From contig CAYOWQ010000004.1 in NCBI GenBank assembly GCA_964407695.1, positions 234,586-298,585 on the forward strand: a stretch of 64,000 nt of DNA. The letters are read 5' to 3'. The stretch comes from CAYOWQ01 sp964407695 (GTDB lineage Bacteria > Planctomycetota > Phycisphaerae > Phycisphaerales > SM1A02). Below the pieces are notes generated by a model. That model searched no databases, was not told where the DNA came from, and saw only the letters and a list, made by a program, of their open reading frames with translations. Below are positions 36,014-44,835 of the stretch, piece after piece; positions within the stretch are counted from its first letter, which is position 1, and every line of letters starts with the position of its first letter. Both the position numbers and the translations under genes were made by a program.

Positions 36014-37084
36014 ATGCCAACCACCGGTTCCAATACCAAACGCGCCCTCATCACCGGCATCACCGGTCAGGACGGCTCCTACCTCGCCGAACTCCTTCTC
36101 GACAAGGGCTACGAGGTCCACGGCGTTGTCCGCCGATCCGCTTCGTTCAATACCAGCCGAATCGACCATATCTATCGCGACCCCCACGATAGAGGCGCCC
36201 GACTCTTCCTCCACTACGGCGACCTCGCCGACGGCAACAACCTCCTTTCCATCCTCAACAAGGTGAAGCCGCAGGAGGTCTACAACCTCGGAGCCCAGAG
36301 CCACGTCCGCGTCTCCTTCGACCAGCCGATCTACACCACCGATATCGTCGCCACCGGCGCCATTCGACTGCTCGAAGCCGTTCGCTCGTATCAGGATGCC
36401 TCCGGCCACTCTGTTCGCTACTACCAGGCATCGTCATCCGAAATGTTCGGCCTCGTGCAGGAAATCCCCCAGCGGGAGTCGACGCCGTTTTACCCCCGCT
36501 CGCCCTACGGCTGCGCCAAGGTCTTCGCCCACTGGGCCACGATCAACTACCGCGAGTCGTACAAAATTCACGCCTCCTGCGGCATTCTCTTCAACCATGA
36601 ATCCCCCCGCCGCGGCGAAACCTTCGTCACCCGCAAGATCACCCGCGCGGTGGGCAGAATCAAGCTCGGCATGCAGAAGAAGCTCTACCTCGGCAACCTC
36701 GACGCTCAACGAGACTGGGGCTTCGCAGGCGACTACGTCGACGCCATGTGGCGCATGCTCCAGCAGGACACTCCGGATGATTACGTCATTGCCACCGGCG
36801 TGATGATCCCCGTACGACGCTTCTGCGAACTTGCCTTCTGCGAAGTCGACCTCGATTACAAGGACTTCGTCGAGATTGACCCACGCTACTTCCGCCCCGC
36901 CGAAGTCGAGCAACTCCTCGGCGACCCCGCCAAGGCCAAGAAGCAGCTGGAGTGGAATCCGAAGACCACCGTCGAACAACTCGCAGCCATGATGGTTGAA
37001 CATGACCTCGAACTCGCCCGCCGCGAGAAAACCCTACGCGACGCCGGCCACGACATGCCCGAACTTGTCGGCCACGATCAATAG
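36014..37084 (+). CDS. gmd: GDP-mannose 4,6-dehydratase
   Basis: This 356-residue short-chain dehydratase turns GDP-D-mannose into GDP-4-keto-6-deoxymannose, the first step to GDP-L-fucose, GDP-rhamnose and related sugars. Motifs: NADP loop ITGITGQDGSYLAELLL (residues 13-29), VVRRSASFNTSRIDH, catalytic SSEMFG, YGCAKVFAHW (Tyr-x-x-x-Lys) and NHESPRRGETFVTRKI. The C-terminus ends 'RPAEVEQLLGDPAKAKKQLEW', typical of Gmd. With fcl at 33515 on the other strand it would give the full pathway to GDP-L-fucose. Confidence 0.96.
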   Translation: MPTTGSNTKRALITGITGQDGSYLAELLLDKGYEVHGVVRRSASFNTSRIDHIYRDPHDRGARLFLHYGDLADGNNLLSILNKVKPQEVYNLGAQSHVRVSFDQPIYTTDIVATGAIRLLEAVRSYQDASGHSVRYYQASSSEMFGLVQEIPQRESTPFYPRSPYGCAKVFAHWATINYRESYKIHASCGILFNHESPRRGETFVTRKITRAVGRIKLGMQKKLYLGNLDAQRDWGFAGDYVDAMWRMLQQDTPDDYVIATGVMIPVRRFCELAFCEVDLDYKDFVEIDPRYFRPAEVEQLLGDPAKAKKQLEWNPKTTVEQLAAMMVEHDLELARREKTLRDAGHDMPELVGHDQ

Positions 37085-37239
37085 CCGTCATCGGTGATGA
37101 AGGAACGGATTCATCTCGGGCGCTCTGGTCCCGTTGGCGACGCGCCGCTATACGGCACCGAGGTTGCGGGATTGAGTGAACTGCCGCGTTCTGCCGACCC
37201 CTGTGGGGTTGCAGGCGGTCCCCGGATTGCAAAGAAACA

Positions 37240-37265
37240 CCCGCCTTGAAGCTCTTCAAGGCGGG
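37240..37265 (-). terminator. 12-bp stem-loop terminator after secreted protein gene
   Basis: CCCGCCTTGAAG pairs perfectly with CTTCAAGGCGGG over a 2-nt spacer. On the minus strand it lies about 60 nt past the stop at 37326 and is followed by TGTTTCTTT, so it is a likely factor-independent terminator for the tagged secreted gene. Otherwise 37085-37325 shows nothing coding. Confidence 0.7.
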
Positions 37266-37325
37266 CGGTAAGCATTCATTCGGGCCTGTCCGACAGCACC
37301 TGACACGTTCCTTTCATGTCCACCG

Positions 37326-38216
37326 TCAGGTGCAAGGACCCCAGTTGGCAAGCAGTAGACCAAGGTCAGCGCCATCGGTCATGAAGTCGCCGTTCAGATC
37401 ACCTTCGGCCGTATCCCATGCGGCCAGCAACTGCCCGAGATCGGCTCCGTCGACAACTCCATCGCCGGTCAGATCTCCGCTGCAGGAAGGCGGATCGTTG
37501 GTCGGCAATACACTCTCCCAGGTGGGGCCGATGCGAATCTCGTCGGTCGAGAAACCGCCATCGTTATAGATCATCGCGTTCTGGGGAAGTGCGGCAGTCA
37601 CGCTAAGCGTTGCATCCGGGCCGGCCGGTTCGGCGGCGCCGACAGTTGGATTGACATAGAGCGACCACATGGTGCCCGCCGCGATCGCCTCGACGTGAGC
37701 GACCAGAAGCACCGTTTGATTCAGCTTCATGGAGACGCTGCTGACTGCGGATAGATCGCCCGGCGGCGTCCGAAGCCCGTACAGTCCCGTGTCCGGATCG
37801 CCTCCGACGACCATGCCATTGGTATAGGGCCCAAAGGCCAGCCCGCCGCCAAATCCAAAGCCGATGTTTGGCCTGAACAGAAATGCGATATAGACCTCTC
37901 CGGAACTCGTGTCATACGGCGCCAGGCCGCGTGAATAGGCCGTGTAGTCGTTGCTGGGAAATGCCGGGGTAATGGCGCTCCCACCGGACGTGAGAAGGCC
38001 CGGATAGCTGAGCCCTTCGCCGAGAACACCGGTGGTGATCACGTTGATCTTTCCCCAGGCGGTCGACCAGCCGAAGCCGCCGTTCTTTCCAAGCAGGTTG
38101 GGGCTCGATCCATAGTCGAATGGTTCAGACGCGTAGGGGTTTGTTGCATAAGCCGCCGCGGAGACAAGGCTCGTGGCTGCCAGCGTGCACAGGGCATTGC
38201 GAGAGATCGTGTTCAT
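37326..38216 (-). CDS. secreted protein with concanavalin-like domain and dockerin-like repeats (copy A)
   Basis: This 296-residue protein begins MNTISRNALCTLAATSLVSAAAYA, a clear signal peptide, after AAGGA. The mature part starts with the pattern F-D-Y-G-x-x-x-N-L-x-G-K-N-G-G-x-x-W-x-x-A-W, continues beta-rich, and ends with two calcium-loop repeats (DLTGDGVVDGADLGQLLAAWD and DLNGDFMTDGADLGLLLANWG) at the extreme C-terminus. It is a paralogue of the next gene (same order, same 'EGGFSTDEIRIG' region). The longer open frame to 38564 overlaps that gene and is rejected. Probably surface-located; lectin-like function is inference. Confidence 0.82.
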   Translation of the reverse strand: MNTISRNALCTLAATSLVSAAAYATNPYASEPFDYGSSPNLLGKNGGFGWSTAWGKINVITTGVLGEGLSYPGLLTSGGSAITPAFPSNDYTAYSRGLAPYDTSSGEVYIAFLFRPNIGFGFGGGLAFGPYTNGMVVGGDPDTGLYGLRTPPGDLSAVSSVSMKLNQTVLLVAHVEAIAAGTMWSLYVNPTVGAAEPAGPDATLSVTAALPQNAMIYNDGGFSTDEIRIGPTWESVLPTNDPPSCSGDLTGDGVVDGADLGQLLAAWDTAEGDLNGDFMTDGADLGLLLANWGPCT

Positions 38217-38274
38217 GATGTAATCCTTCGTGATAAGGGTGTAAGGCTTGTCGGTCGACAACGCTGGAAAGGTC

Positions 38275-39171
38275 TCAGGGGCAAGCACCCCACGACGCCA
38301 ACAGCAGTCCAAGATCCGCGCCGTCGGTGCTTTGATCACCGTCAAGATCACCACCTGGAAGTCCCCAGAACCCCAGCAGGATCCCGAGGTCCGCGCCGTC
38401 AACAGCCCCGTCGTCATTGAGGTCGCCGACGCACACCGGCGGCGTGGGAAGCACTTCGGCCCACGATGAACCAACGCGGATCTCGTCCGTCGTGAATCCT
38501 CCTTCGTTGTGAATGCTGAGCGACGTGGGGAGGGCACCCACCAGGCTCGTCGTGTACGTCGCATCCGGAACCGTCGGCTGCGGCTTCGCCGGATCAGGAT
38601 TGAGATACATCGAGCATTGCGTATTGACGCCCGGAGTCACCTTGAGTTTGAGGACGATGAGTTCGGTCTCTCCCTCCACAACGTCCTTGTTGGCGAAGTC
38701 ACCAAACTCGCCTTCGCCAACCGTCACCCCGTACTGGTAAATCCCAAATGCGGCTCCCACGAAGATGTACTTCGGCCATTGACCGAAGCGAATCCCGCCA
38801 CCCGAACCGAAGCCTGCGTCAGGACGAAGCAGAAATGAAACGAAGAGTTCATTGTTGGGAGAAGCGATGTTTCCGAACGATCGCGTGAAGGTCGCCAGTT
38901 CATAGACCGATGCGGGCGGCGTCTTCGCGGCCCCGGGCGAAGTCATGAGATTCGGATAGGTGAGTCCTGCCGAAATCGTCTTGGTATTCAGCCAGGCTCC
39001 GGTGTTCTGCCACGCAGAGGTCCAGTTAAGTCCCCCGTTCTTGCCGGCCAGCGTGGCCGAGGTGCCGTATTCGAACCCGTCATAGGCGGTTGATGCCTTC
39101 GCAACGGGGGCGTGGCAGGTGAGCGAGGCAAAGGCAACTGAGCAGAACAGCGTGCGAGCAATTGCGTTCAT
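38275..39171 (-). CDS. secreted protein with concanavalin-like domain and dockerin-like repeats (copy B)
   Basis: This 298-residue exported protein is the tandem paralogue of the preceding gene (58 bp apart). Signal peptide is MNAIARTLFCSVAFASLTCHAPVAKA; ATG 39171 follows AGGAG by 8 nt. Shared positions include FEYGTSATLAGKNGGLNWTSAW, NELFVSFLLRPDAGFGSGGG and the sequence SIHNEGGFTTDEIRVGSSW. The C-terminus holds the two calcium-loop repeats DLNDDGAVDGADLGILLGFWG and DLDGDQSTDGADLGLLLASWG. It was probably duplicated locally and then diverged. Confidence 0.82.
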   Translation of the reverse strand: MNAIARTLFCSVAFASLTCHAPVAKASTAYDGFEYGTSATLAGKNGGLNWTSAWQNTGAWLNTKTISAGLTYPNLMTSPGAAKTPPASVYELATFTRSFGNIASPNNELFVSFLLRPDAGFGSGGGIRFGQWPKYIFVGAAFGIYQYGVTVGEGEFGDFANKDVVEGETELIVLKLKVTPGVNTQCSMYLNPDPAKPQPTVPDATYTTSLVGALPTSLSIHNEGGFTTDEIRVGSSWAEVLPTPPVCVGDLNDDGAVDGADLGILLGFWGLPGGDLDGDQSTDGADLGLLLASWGACP

Positions 39172-39270
39172 GGCAATCTCCTGGAGGTATCGTGGGGTTC
39201 GGAGCGCGACTCATTTCGTTACAGGGAACAGCGCACCATGGGCTCCATCATGGGTCGCCATTCCATTGAT

Positions 39271-39999
39271 TCATGATCCCCAGGCGCCGAGCAGCAATCC
39301 GAGATCAGCGCCGTCGACAGTGCCGTCGCCGTTGAGGTCTGCTTCCGGCTGATTGCTGCCCCATGCGGAAAGCAGAAGCCCCAGGTCCGCCCCATCAACG
39401 CTTCCGTCGCCGTTGAGGTCTTCCGCAGCCGTCGGGGCGAGCGTCACCTCCATGTTGTCAGCCATGAAGATCACCCCATAGTCGCACGAGATCGGTGGAA
39501 CCTTCTCGTAGTGAACCACGACGTGGTTGAAGCTGATTGGACTGCTGAAACTGAGCGTGGCCGTCGGCCAGGTTCCCTCGCCCGGCGATTTCAGCGCAGA
39601 GCCGACCAATGTTGCGCCGGCGTAGGCACTCACTTTCATCGTCGACGGCTGATCGCACTCCAGGTCCTGAACCGCAAACAGAATGGAAAAGTCGGTGAGC
39701 GGCTTCGAGAAATCAATGACCAGGTCGGCCTTGAACACGCTGTTGGGATACACGCAGAGCCCGGAGAAACCGACCGGGGTGAATCCAAGCGTGTTCGCCG
39801 GCTGAATCGAATAGCCTTGTCCCGTCGCGGAAAGCGTCGCGGTGACGCCTCCCGCGGAGAGTCCAATCGGAAGCGAAGTGTGGACGGGGGCGTTGTCGAA
39901 ATCGAAGAGGACTCCGGCGTTCGCCACGGACCAGATGGACGCAATCAGAGCTGTGGACAGGACAAATTGCTGACAAGCTGGGTTCTGGGTAGGCGCCAT
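39271..39999 (-). CDS. secreted beta-sandwich protein with dockerin-like repeats
   Basis: This 242-residue protein starts MAPTQNPACQQFVLSTALIAS (ATG 39999, AGGAG 8 nt upstream) with a signal peptide. The mature domain (about residues 28-185) resembles a small all-beta binding module, with FDFDNAPVHTSLPIGLSAGG, FKADLVIDFSKPLTDFSILF and WPTATLSFSSPISFNHVVVHY. The last 50 residues are two near-identical calcium loops, DLNGDGSVDGADLGLLLSAWG and DLNGDGTVDGADLGLLLGAWG. Same direction as copies A and B, each with its own ribosome site. Confidence 0.82.
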   Translation of the reverse strand: MAPTQNPACQQFVLSTALIASIWSVANAGVLFDFDNAPVHTSLPIGLSAGGVTATLSATGQGYSIQPANTLGFTPVGFSGLCVYPNSVFKADLVIDFSKPLTDFSILFAVQDLECDQPSTMKVSAYAGATLVGSALKSPGEGTWPTATLSFSSPISFNHVVVHYEKVPPISCDYGVIFMADNMEVTLAPTAAEDLNGDGSVDGADLGLLLSAWGSNQPEADLNGDGTVDGADLGLLLGAWGS

Positions 40000-40222
40000 C
40001 GAACAATCTCCTATTTTTGATATGATGATCCACATATCGTCTTATACAATACGAGGTGCATCGATCGCTGGTTCACGGAATTCGGTCCCAGAACACACAA
40101 TTCCTCATTCCGGATCCGTCGCCGCAGAAAAACCGGGTCCTGTACCCATTGAAATACCGTACCTCGCTCCCCCACTACCGACACGCCATCCAACCCCAGG
40201 CCGAAGGCTGCCGGCCCCCTAC

Positions 40223-42181
40223 TCATACCCGAATGGGCACGATGACCAGCGACTGGCCCATCCGAAAGAGCCGCTGCTGTGCAGCAAACACCACCGCATT
40301 GTGCAGCAGCCGCGTCAGCCACGAATCGCGGTGGAACACCAACTGACCACCGAAAAACATCGCGTTCGGATATCGCCGGATCAGCTCCTGCGAAATCTCC
40401 GCAATGGTGTCCACCGCGTCAATGCTCACCTCGGTGATCACTTCCGACTCGCAGCCCATCGACCGCACCAGTGCTGCATATCGCTCCGCTTCCGCCGCCG
40501 TGTGCCTCGTCAAATGCTCAATCTCCGCCGCACCCTTGAAGTTCCCCGAATCAACCACACCCACACTCACAAACACGTAGCGGCCGAATTGCGCCCCGAA
40601 GTTCCGCACCACGTTCAACAACGTGTGCAAGCCGAGGCCGTTGTATCCGTTCACCAGCACCACGGCCGTTCCCTCACCCCGCCGGCTCGTCAACGGCTGC
40701 GCTGCAGGGATTTCCAGGTTCCGCGCCAATTCGTCGAGACGATGCAGCATCCGCCGCGTTCGCGCGTAATGCCCGCGAATCAGGAACACGCCGACCACCA
40801 TGAGCCCCGTAAACGCCAGCGTAATCCAGCCGCCGTCGTGAAACTTCACGATCACCATCGACACCAGGATTGCCGCCGTCAACCCGGCTCCAACGCCATT
40901 GATCAGGATGCTCCAGCGCCATCGCCGCTCCGTCCGGCGCACGCTCCACCAATGTCGCACCATTCCCGCCTGCGAAAGCGTGAACGTGATGAACACGTTG
41001 ATGCTGTAGAGCACCACCAAAAGGGCGACCGATCCACCCGTCAGCCACACGACGACCGCGGCACACAACGCCATGATCATGATGCCATTCTGATTCACCA
41101 GTCGATCGCTCAGCATCGCAAATCTCGTCGGCACCCATCGGTCGAGCGCCATGTTCGCCAGCACCCTCGGACCGTCGATGAACCCCGCCTGCGCTGCCAC
41201 AAACAACAGCGCTGCTTCCGACGCCAGCGTCAGCCCGACAAACACCATCGCGATCGTCGCATTCCAACCCGAAGTGACCTCGTGCGCCAGGACCGCATTG
41301 AGCGTCTTTCCTTCAATCGGTGCCACCCCCATCATCAGGTATGCCAGCAGAAGTCCCGCCACCGTGGCGCTGAGCGAGATTGCCATGTAGCGCATCGTCC
41401 GTCGGCCTGTCTCCACCTTCGGGTCGCGCAGAATCGGTAACCCGTTGCTCACCGCCTCGATTCCCGTATACGTGCCCGCGCCCGTGCTGTAGGCCCGCAC
41501 CAGCAGCATCAGCACGCCGAGGTGACCAAGGTTCGACTCCGCCCGTTGATACTCCGCGGCCGTCTCGTGCAGCAGCAACCCCACCGCTCCAGAATTCGCC
41601 AGGAGGCCCCATCCCACCACGATGGCGTGCGTCACCAGGAACAGAAAGAAAACCGGAACCAGCGGCATCACCGACTCCTTGACACCTCGCAGGTTCAGGA
41701 TCAGCAGCAGCCCGATTCCCGCGATCGCCGTTGCCACCTTCATTCCCTGCCATTCCACCGGCAACATGCTGAAGAGTGCGTCCGCGCCGCTGGCGATCGA
41801 GATACTGATGGTCAACACATAGTCGATCACCAGCGCGCAACCCGCCGTCGCCCCCACTCCCGGCGAGAGCAGTTTGCTCGCCACCAGGTATCCCCCGCCT
41901 CCGCCTGGAAAAAGCTGAATGATCTGCGAGTAACTCGCGCTGATGATCAACACCGTCGCCACCGCGGCCAACGCGATCAACACGCTCAAGTGCGGATACG
42001 CGCCCAAGGCCTTGAAGGCCTCCTCCGGCCCGTAGCACGAGGACGACAGGCCATCTGCGCCCAGGCCAACCCACGCGAAAACCGCGATCAGCGAAACCTT
42101 GTGAAACACACGCGTGTCATCGAGGTCGCGCGATGACCCGATGACAATCCTCTTCACCCGCCGAACCCATGCTTCCGACAT
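40223..42181 (-). CDS. APC family amino acid/cation permease with C-terminal soluble domain
   Basis: This 652-residue transporter has about 12 membrane segments (first near residues 28-50: VSLIAVFAWVGLGADGLSSSCYGPE). The motif ADGLSSSCYGPEEAF resembles the sodium/proton-linked APC superfamily substrate loop, and FPGGGGGYLVASK is a second family feature. After the membrane part (about residue 475) comes a cytoplasmic alpha/beta tail of 170 residues (VVLVNGYNGLGLHTLLNVVR, YVFVSVGVVDSG). A Shine-Dalgarno GAGGAG precedes ATG 42181; an ATG at 42244 was not used. Substrate unknown. Confidence 0.85.
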   Translation of the reverse strand: MSEAWVRRVKRIVIGSSRDLDDTRVFHKVSLIAVFAWVGLGADGLSSSCYGPEEAFKALGAYPHLSVLIALAAVATVLIISASYSQIIQLFPGGGGGYLVASKLLSPGVGATAGCALVIDYVLTISISIASGADALFSMLPVEWQGMKVATAIAGIGLLLILNLRGVKESVMPLVPVFFLFLVTHAIVVGWGLLANSGAVGLLLHETAAEYQRAESNLGHLGVLMLLVRAYSTGAGTYTGIEAVSNGLPILRDPKVETGRRTMRYMAISLSATVAGLLLAYLMMGVAPIEGKTLNAVLAHEVTSGWNATIAMVFVGLTLASEAALLFVAAQAGFIDGPRVLANMALDRWVPTRFAMLSDRLVNQNGIMIMALCAAVVVWLTGGSVALLVVLYSINVFITFTLSQAGMVRHWWSVRRTERRWRWSILINGVGAGLTAAILVSMVIVKFHDGGWITLAFTGLMVVGVFLIRGHYARTRRMLHRLDELARNLEIPAAQPLTSRRGEGTAVVLVNGYNGLGLHTLLNVVRNFGAQFGRYVFVSVGVVDSGNFKGAAEIEHLTRHTAAEAERYAALVRSMGCESEVITEVSIDAVDTIAEISQELIRRYPNAMFFGGQLVFHRDSWLTRLLHNAVVFAAQQRLFRMGQSLVIVPIRV

Positions 42182-42603
42182 CGACGAACTCCTCAAGCCA
42201 ATGAAACAGCGCCGCCGCCAAACCATGGCGACGGACCACAACATCGGGAGAGCCCGCGGAGAACGGATCGTCCGTGGAGATCACCCTTCCAATTCGCCTG
42301 CGGAGTTAGCTGACGGGCTCGGCCTTGGAAGTGGCCTAGGCTCGGGTTGCCCCGCGCCATGCGCCCCATCCCTGCATTCACAGGGAATTTTGGGTCCTCC
42401 GCGCTTGCGTTCAGGAAGGAACGCAAACCTCGGCTGCGAAGGAGGAATTAGAACATGGAGTTCGCCCCAGTCAATCCCGCTCCTCAACGTGTGTGAGACA
42501 CGTCAGATGACACAACGCCATCCGAACCGGTGGATAACTCGTTGCCGGTTGTCGCGTAATTCAATGAACCTCGTCCACCCCAACCCCGCAAGGAGATGGA
42601 ATC
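42182..42603 (+). promoter_or_regulatory. structured intergenic region; possible leader with sequestered ribosome site
   Basis: This 422-bp gap separates two divergent genes and must hold their promoters. Within it, CCTG/CAGG (42371-42384), TTGCGTTC/GAACGCAA (42405-42426) and an enclosing TCCTCC (42395-42400) with GGAGGA (42441-42446) form nested stems. The last stem covers a perfect AAGGAGG in front of ATG 42455, which opens a 13-residue frame (MEFAPVNPAPQRV, ending 42496). It may be a structured leader for the secreted protein at 42604, or chance. No long coding frame of good quality is seen. Confidence 0.4.
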
Positions 42604-43335
42604 ATGAATGTCCGATTGCTTTCACCCTTCACGTGTGCAGCGGTGCTCGCCGCCAATGCTTCGGCCCAGAATCTGCTCACGAACTCCAGTTTCGAAACGG
42701 AGGGTCCGCTGGGTCCCTCGGCCTCAGTCTCCGGCGCGATCGGCGCAGCGTTCAGCGCTGCCGAGAACTGGTTCATCTTTCAGAATACTCCCGTAACCAC
42801 CAAGACCGAGCTCCTGCCAAGCACCCTGCCAGGAGGCGGCGATTACATGCTGCACGTCACGACCAATGGTGTGAACAACGGCATCGAGCAAGTCATGTTT
42901 CCAATCAATGAAGGCCCCGCATGCGTCGAGCACCAGATCTGGGTCTATGTGGAAAGCGGCGTCGTCTTTGCCGGCGCTGGCAATGGCGGGAACACAGGAC
43001 CCAACAGCTTCTCCACCACGACCGGTCAATGGGAACTGATCTCGGGCAAGAACATTGTCTGCCCGGCCAATCTCTTTATCGTGTACGCCGGCTCGCCGAA
43101 TGGTGCGGAGTTCTATATCGATGTCGCTATCGTTGAGGAGCAGGTCTGTCAGGGCCCGCCCGGCGACTTGACCCTTGACGGCACGGTCGACGGTGCTGAC
43201 CTCGGCATCCTTCTCAGCCTTTGGGGTCCATGCCGAAACTGCAATGCCGATTTCACCGGCGATGGTCAGGTCGATGGCGCCGACCTCGGCCTGCTGCTCA
43301 CCCAGTGGGGCACATGCTCAGCCTTTGGACCCTGA
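42604..43335 (+). CDS. secreted protein with dockerin-like repeats
   Basis: This 243-residue exported protein starts MNVRLLSPFTCAAVLAANASAQ (signal peptide) after AAGGAG, 8 nt upstream of ATG 42604. The mature domain begins NLLTNSSFETEGPLGPS, typical of jelly-roll carbohydrate-binding-like folds (family 4/9-like 'N-G-S-F-E' opening), and is beta-rich through residue 185. The C-terminus has DLTLDGTVDGADLGILLSLWG and DFTGDGQVDGADLGLLLTQWG. It is the plus-strand member of the tagged set. Binding to sugars is inference only. Confidence 0.82.
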   Translation: MNVRLLSPFTCAAVLAANASAQNLLTNSSFETEGPLGPSASVSGAIGAAFSAAENWFIFQNTPVTTKTELLPSTLPGGGDYMLHVTTNGVNNGIEQVMFPINEGPACVEHQIWVYVESGVVFAGAGNGGNTGPNSFSTTTGQWELISGKNIVCPANLFIVYAGSPNGAEFYIDVAIVEEQVCQGPPGDLTLDGTVDGADLGILLSLWGPCRNCNADFTGDGQVDGADLGLLLTQWGTCSAFGP

Positions 43336-43425
43336 GACCTCTGCACCCGGACGTCTCATCCCTGATCGACACGAACATGCGCGAGCTCTGCGCTACAGAA
43401 GCCCGACTGTCTCTACCATGAGTCC

Positions 43426-44643
43426 ATGATCTACCTCGACAACGCCGCCACCTCCTGGCCCAAACCACCCGGCGTTGCCGAAGCCATGTTGCGGCAACTT
43501 GCCGAAGATGGCAATCCCGGCCGCGGCGGCCACCGCCGCGCTGTCAGCGCCCAGCGGTTGATCGATCATGCGCGGCTGCTTCTCGCGCGGCTTCTGAACG
43601 CCCCCGACCCCCGCCGCATCATTTTCACCTTGAACGGCACCGACGCCCTTAACGCCGCGATCCATGGCGTCCCGGCGCTGCAGCCCGGTTTCCGGAAGAC
43701 CGATTCGGGCAAGCCGGCGCACGTCGTCACCACCGTCCTTGAACATAACTCCGTCAATCGACCACTCAACGCGCTCGCCGATGCGGGCGCCATCGAACTC
43801 ACGCGCATCAGTTGCAACGCCGACGGCATCCTCACACCCGACGACTTCGCCGCCGAAATCCGCCCCAATACCGCGCTCGTCGCCGTCACCATGCTGTCCA
43901 ACGCCACCGGCATCGTGCAGCCGGTGGCCGAGATCATCCGCCTGACACGAGCGGCAGCGCCGAACTGCTTGATTCTGCTCGACGCCTCGCAGGCCCTCGG
44001 CGCTGTGCCGATCGATCTGGTCGAACTCGACGCTGATCTTGTCGCCGCCCCCGGCCACAAGTCACTCCTTGGACCGACCGGCACCGGCCTCCTCTATCTC
44101 GGCCCGCGCGCTGTGCCCGATCCCGATCACGCTGACCGTTCCCGCTTCGCAACGTGGCGCGAAGGCGGGACCGGCGGCGACTCCTCCAGCCCAGTCATGC
44201 CCGCCGAACTCCCCCACTACCTCGAAGGCGGCACTCCCAACACCGTCGGCATCGCCGGATTGGCCGCGGCCGTCGAGTGGCTCATCGATCGCGGCGTGCA
44301 CAACGTCCGTACCCACGAACAGGGTCTCACCCGCTGTCTGCTTGAGGGCCTCAGCGCACTTCCCGGCATTCGCATCATCGGGCCGGCCGACGCCGACCTT
44401 CGCGGCAATGCCGTGTCCTTCACTCTTCCCGACATGGACCCACAGGATGCCGCGGGCATCTTCGACAGCACCTTTAACATCGCCGTCCGCCCCGGCCTCC
44501 ATTGCGCCCCCTACGCCCACCGCGCTGTCGGCACCTTCCCATCCGGCACCATTCGCGCCAGCGTTGGCCCGTTTACCACCGCCGACGAAATCGATCGGTT
44601 CGTCGCCGCCTGCCGCGAGCTGACCCCCTCGGCCATCGCCTGA
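43426..44643 (+). CDS. cysteine desulfurase-like class V aminotransferase
   Basis: This 405-residue PLP enzyme matches the cysteine desulfurase family. It starts MIYLDNAATSWPKP, then TLNGTDALNAAIHG. The PLP lysine is in APGHKSLLGPTGTG (around residue 211), and a catalytic-type Cys lies in RPGLHCAPYAHRAVGT near residue 357. It would release sulfur from cysteine for iron-sulfur, tRNA or thiamine sulfur use. No iscU or sufBCD is nearby. It may serve ThiS or a tRNA pathway, but the partner cannot be read from here. It is 90 bp after the secreted gene. Confidence 0.9.
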   Translation: MIYLDNAATSWPKPPGVAEAMLRQLAEDGNPGRGGHRRAVSAQRLIDHARLLLARLLNAPDPRRIIFTLNGTDALNAAIHGVPALQPGFRKTDSGKPAHVVTTVLEHNSVNRPLNALADAGAIELTRISCNADGILTPDDFAAEIRPNTALVAVTMLSNATGIVQPVAEIIRLTRAAAPNCLILLDASQALGAVPIDLVELDADLVAAPGHKSLLGPTGTGLLYLGPRAVPDPDHADRSRFATWREGGTGGDSSSPVMPAELPHYLEGGTPNTVGIAGLAAAVEWLIDRGVHNVRTHEQGLTRCLLEGLSALPGIRIIGPADADLRGNAVSFTLPDMDPQDAAGIFDSTFNIAVRPGLHCAPYAHRAVGTFPSGTIRASVGPFTTADEIDRFVAACRELTPSAIA

Positions 44644-44835
44644 CCATGCGAATGTGGCCATTCCTCACTGGAGGCCCAACCACGCCCGCGCTCGCCCGCA
44701 ACGGATCTGGGGACGGGCGGGCTTGGCGTCCAACCGGTACGAAGACTCGCGATCGCTGACGAAGCCGGGCGGATGTTGATCGATCTGTTCTCCTGTGGGC
44801 ACCGCACACCGGCCGCCATCTCATACACTCCGTTG

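Noticed and set aside
40022..41440. 472-residue plus-strand open frame
   Set aside because: It is antisense to the APC permease and is mostly His/Arg/Gln-rich, the usual shadow of a hydrophobic membrane gene.
42405..42426. Possible signal recognition particle (4.5S) RNA because of a GGAAG loop
   Set aside because: The hairpin AGGAAG loop lacks the conserved AGCAG and CAGG internal loop of SRP RNA, and flanking helices do not fit.
42114..42911. 265-residue plus-strand frame across the intergenic region
   Set aside because: It overlaps the real secreted-protein gene in another frame and has no family-like composition or ribosome site.
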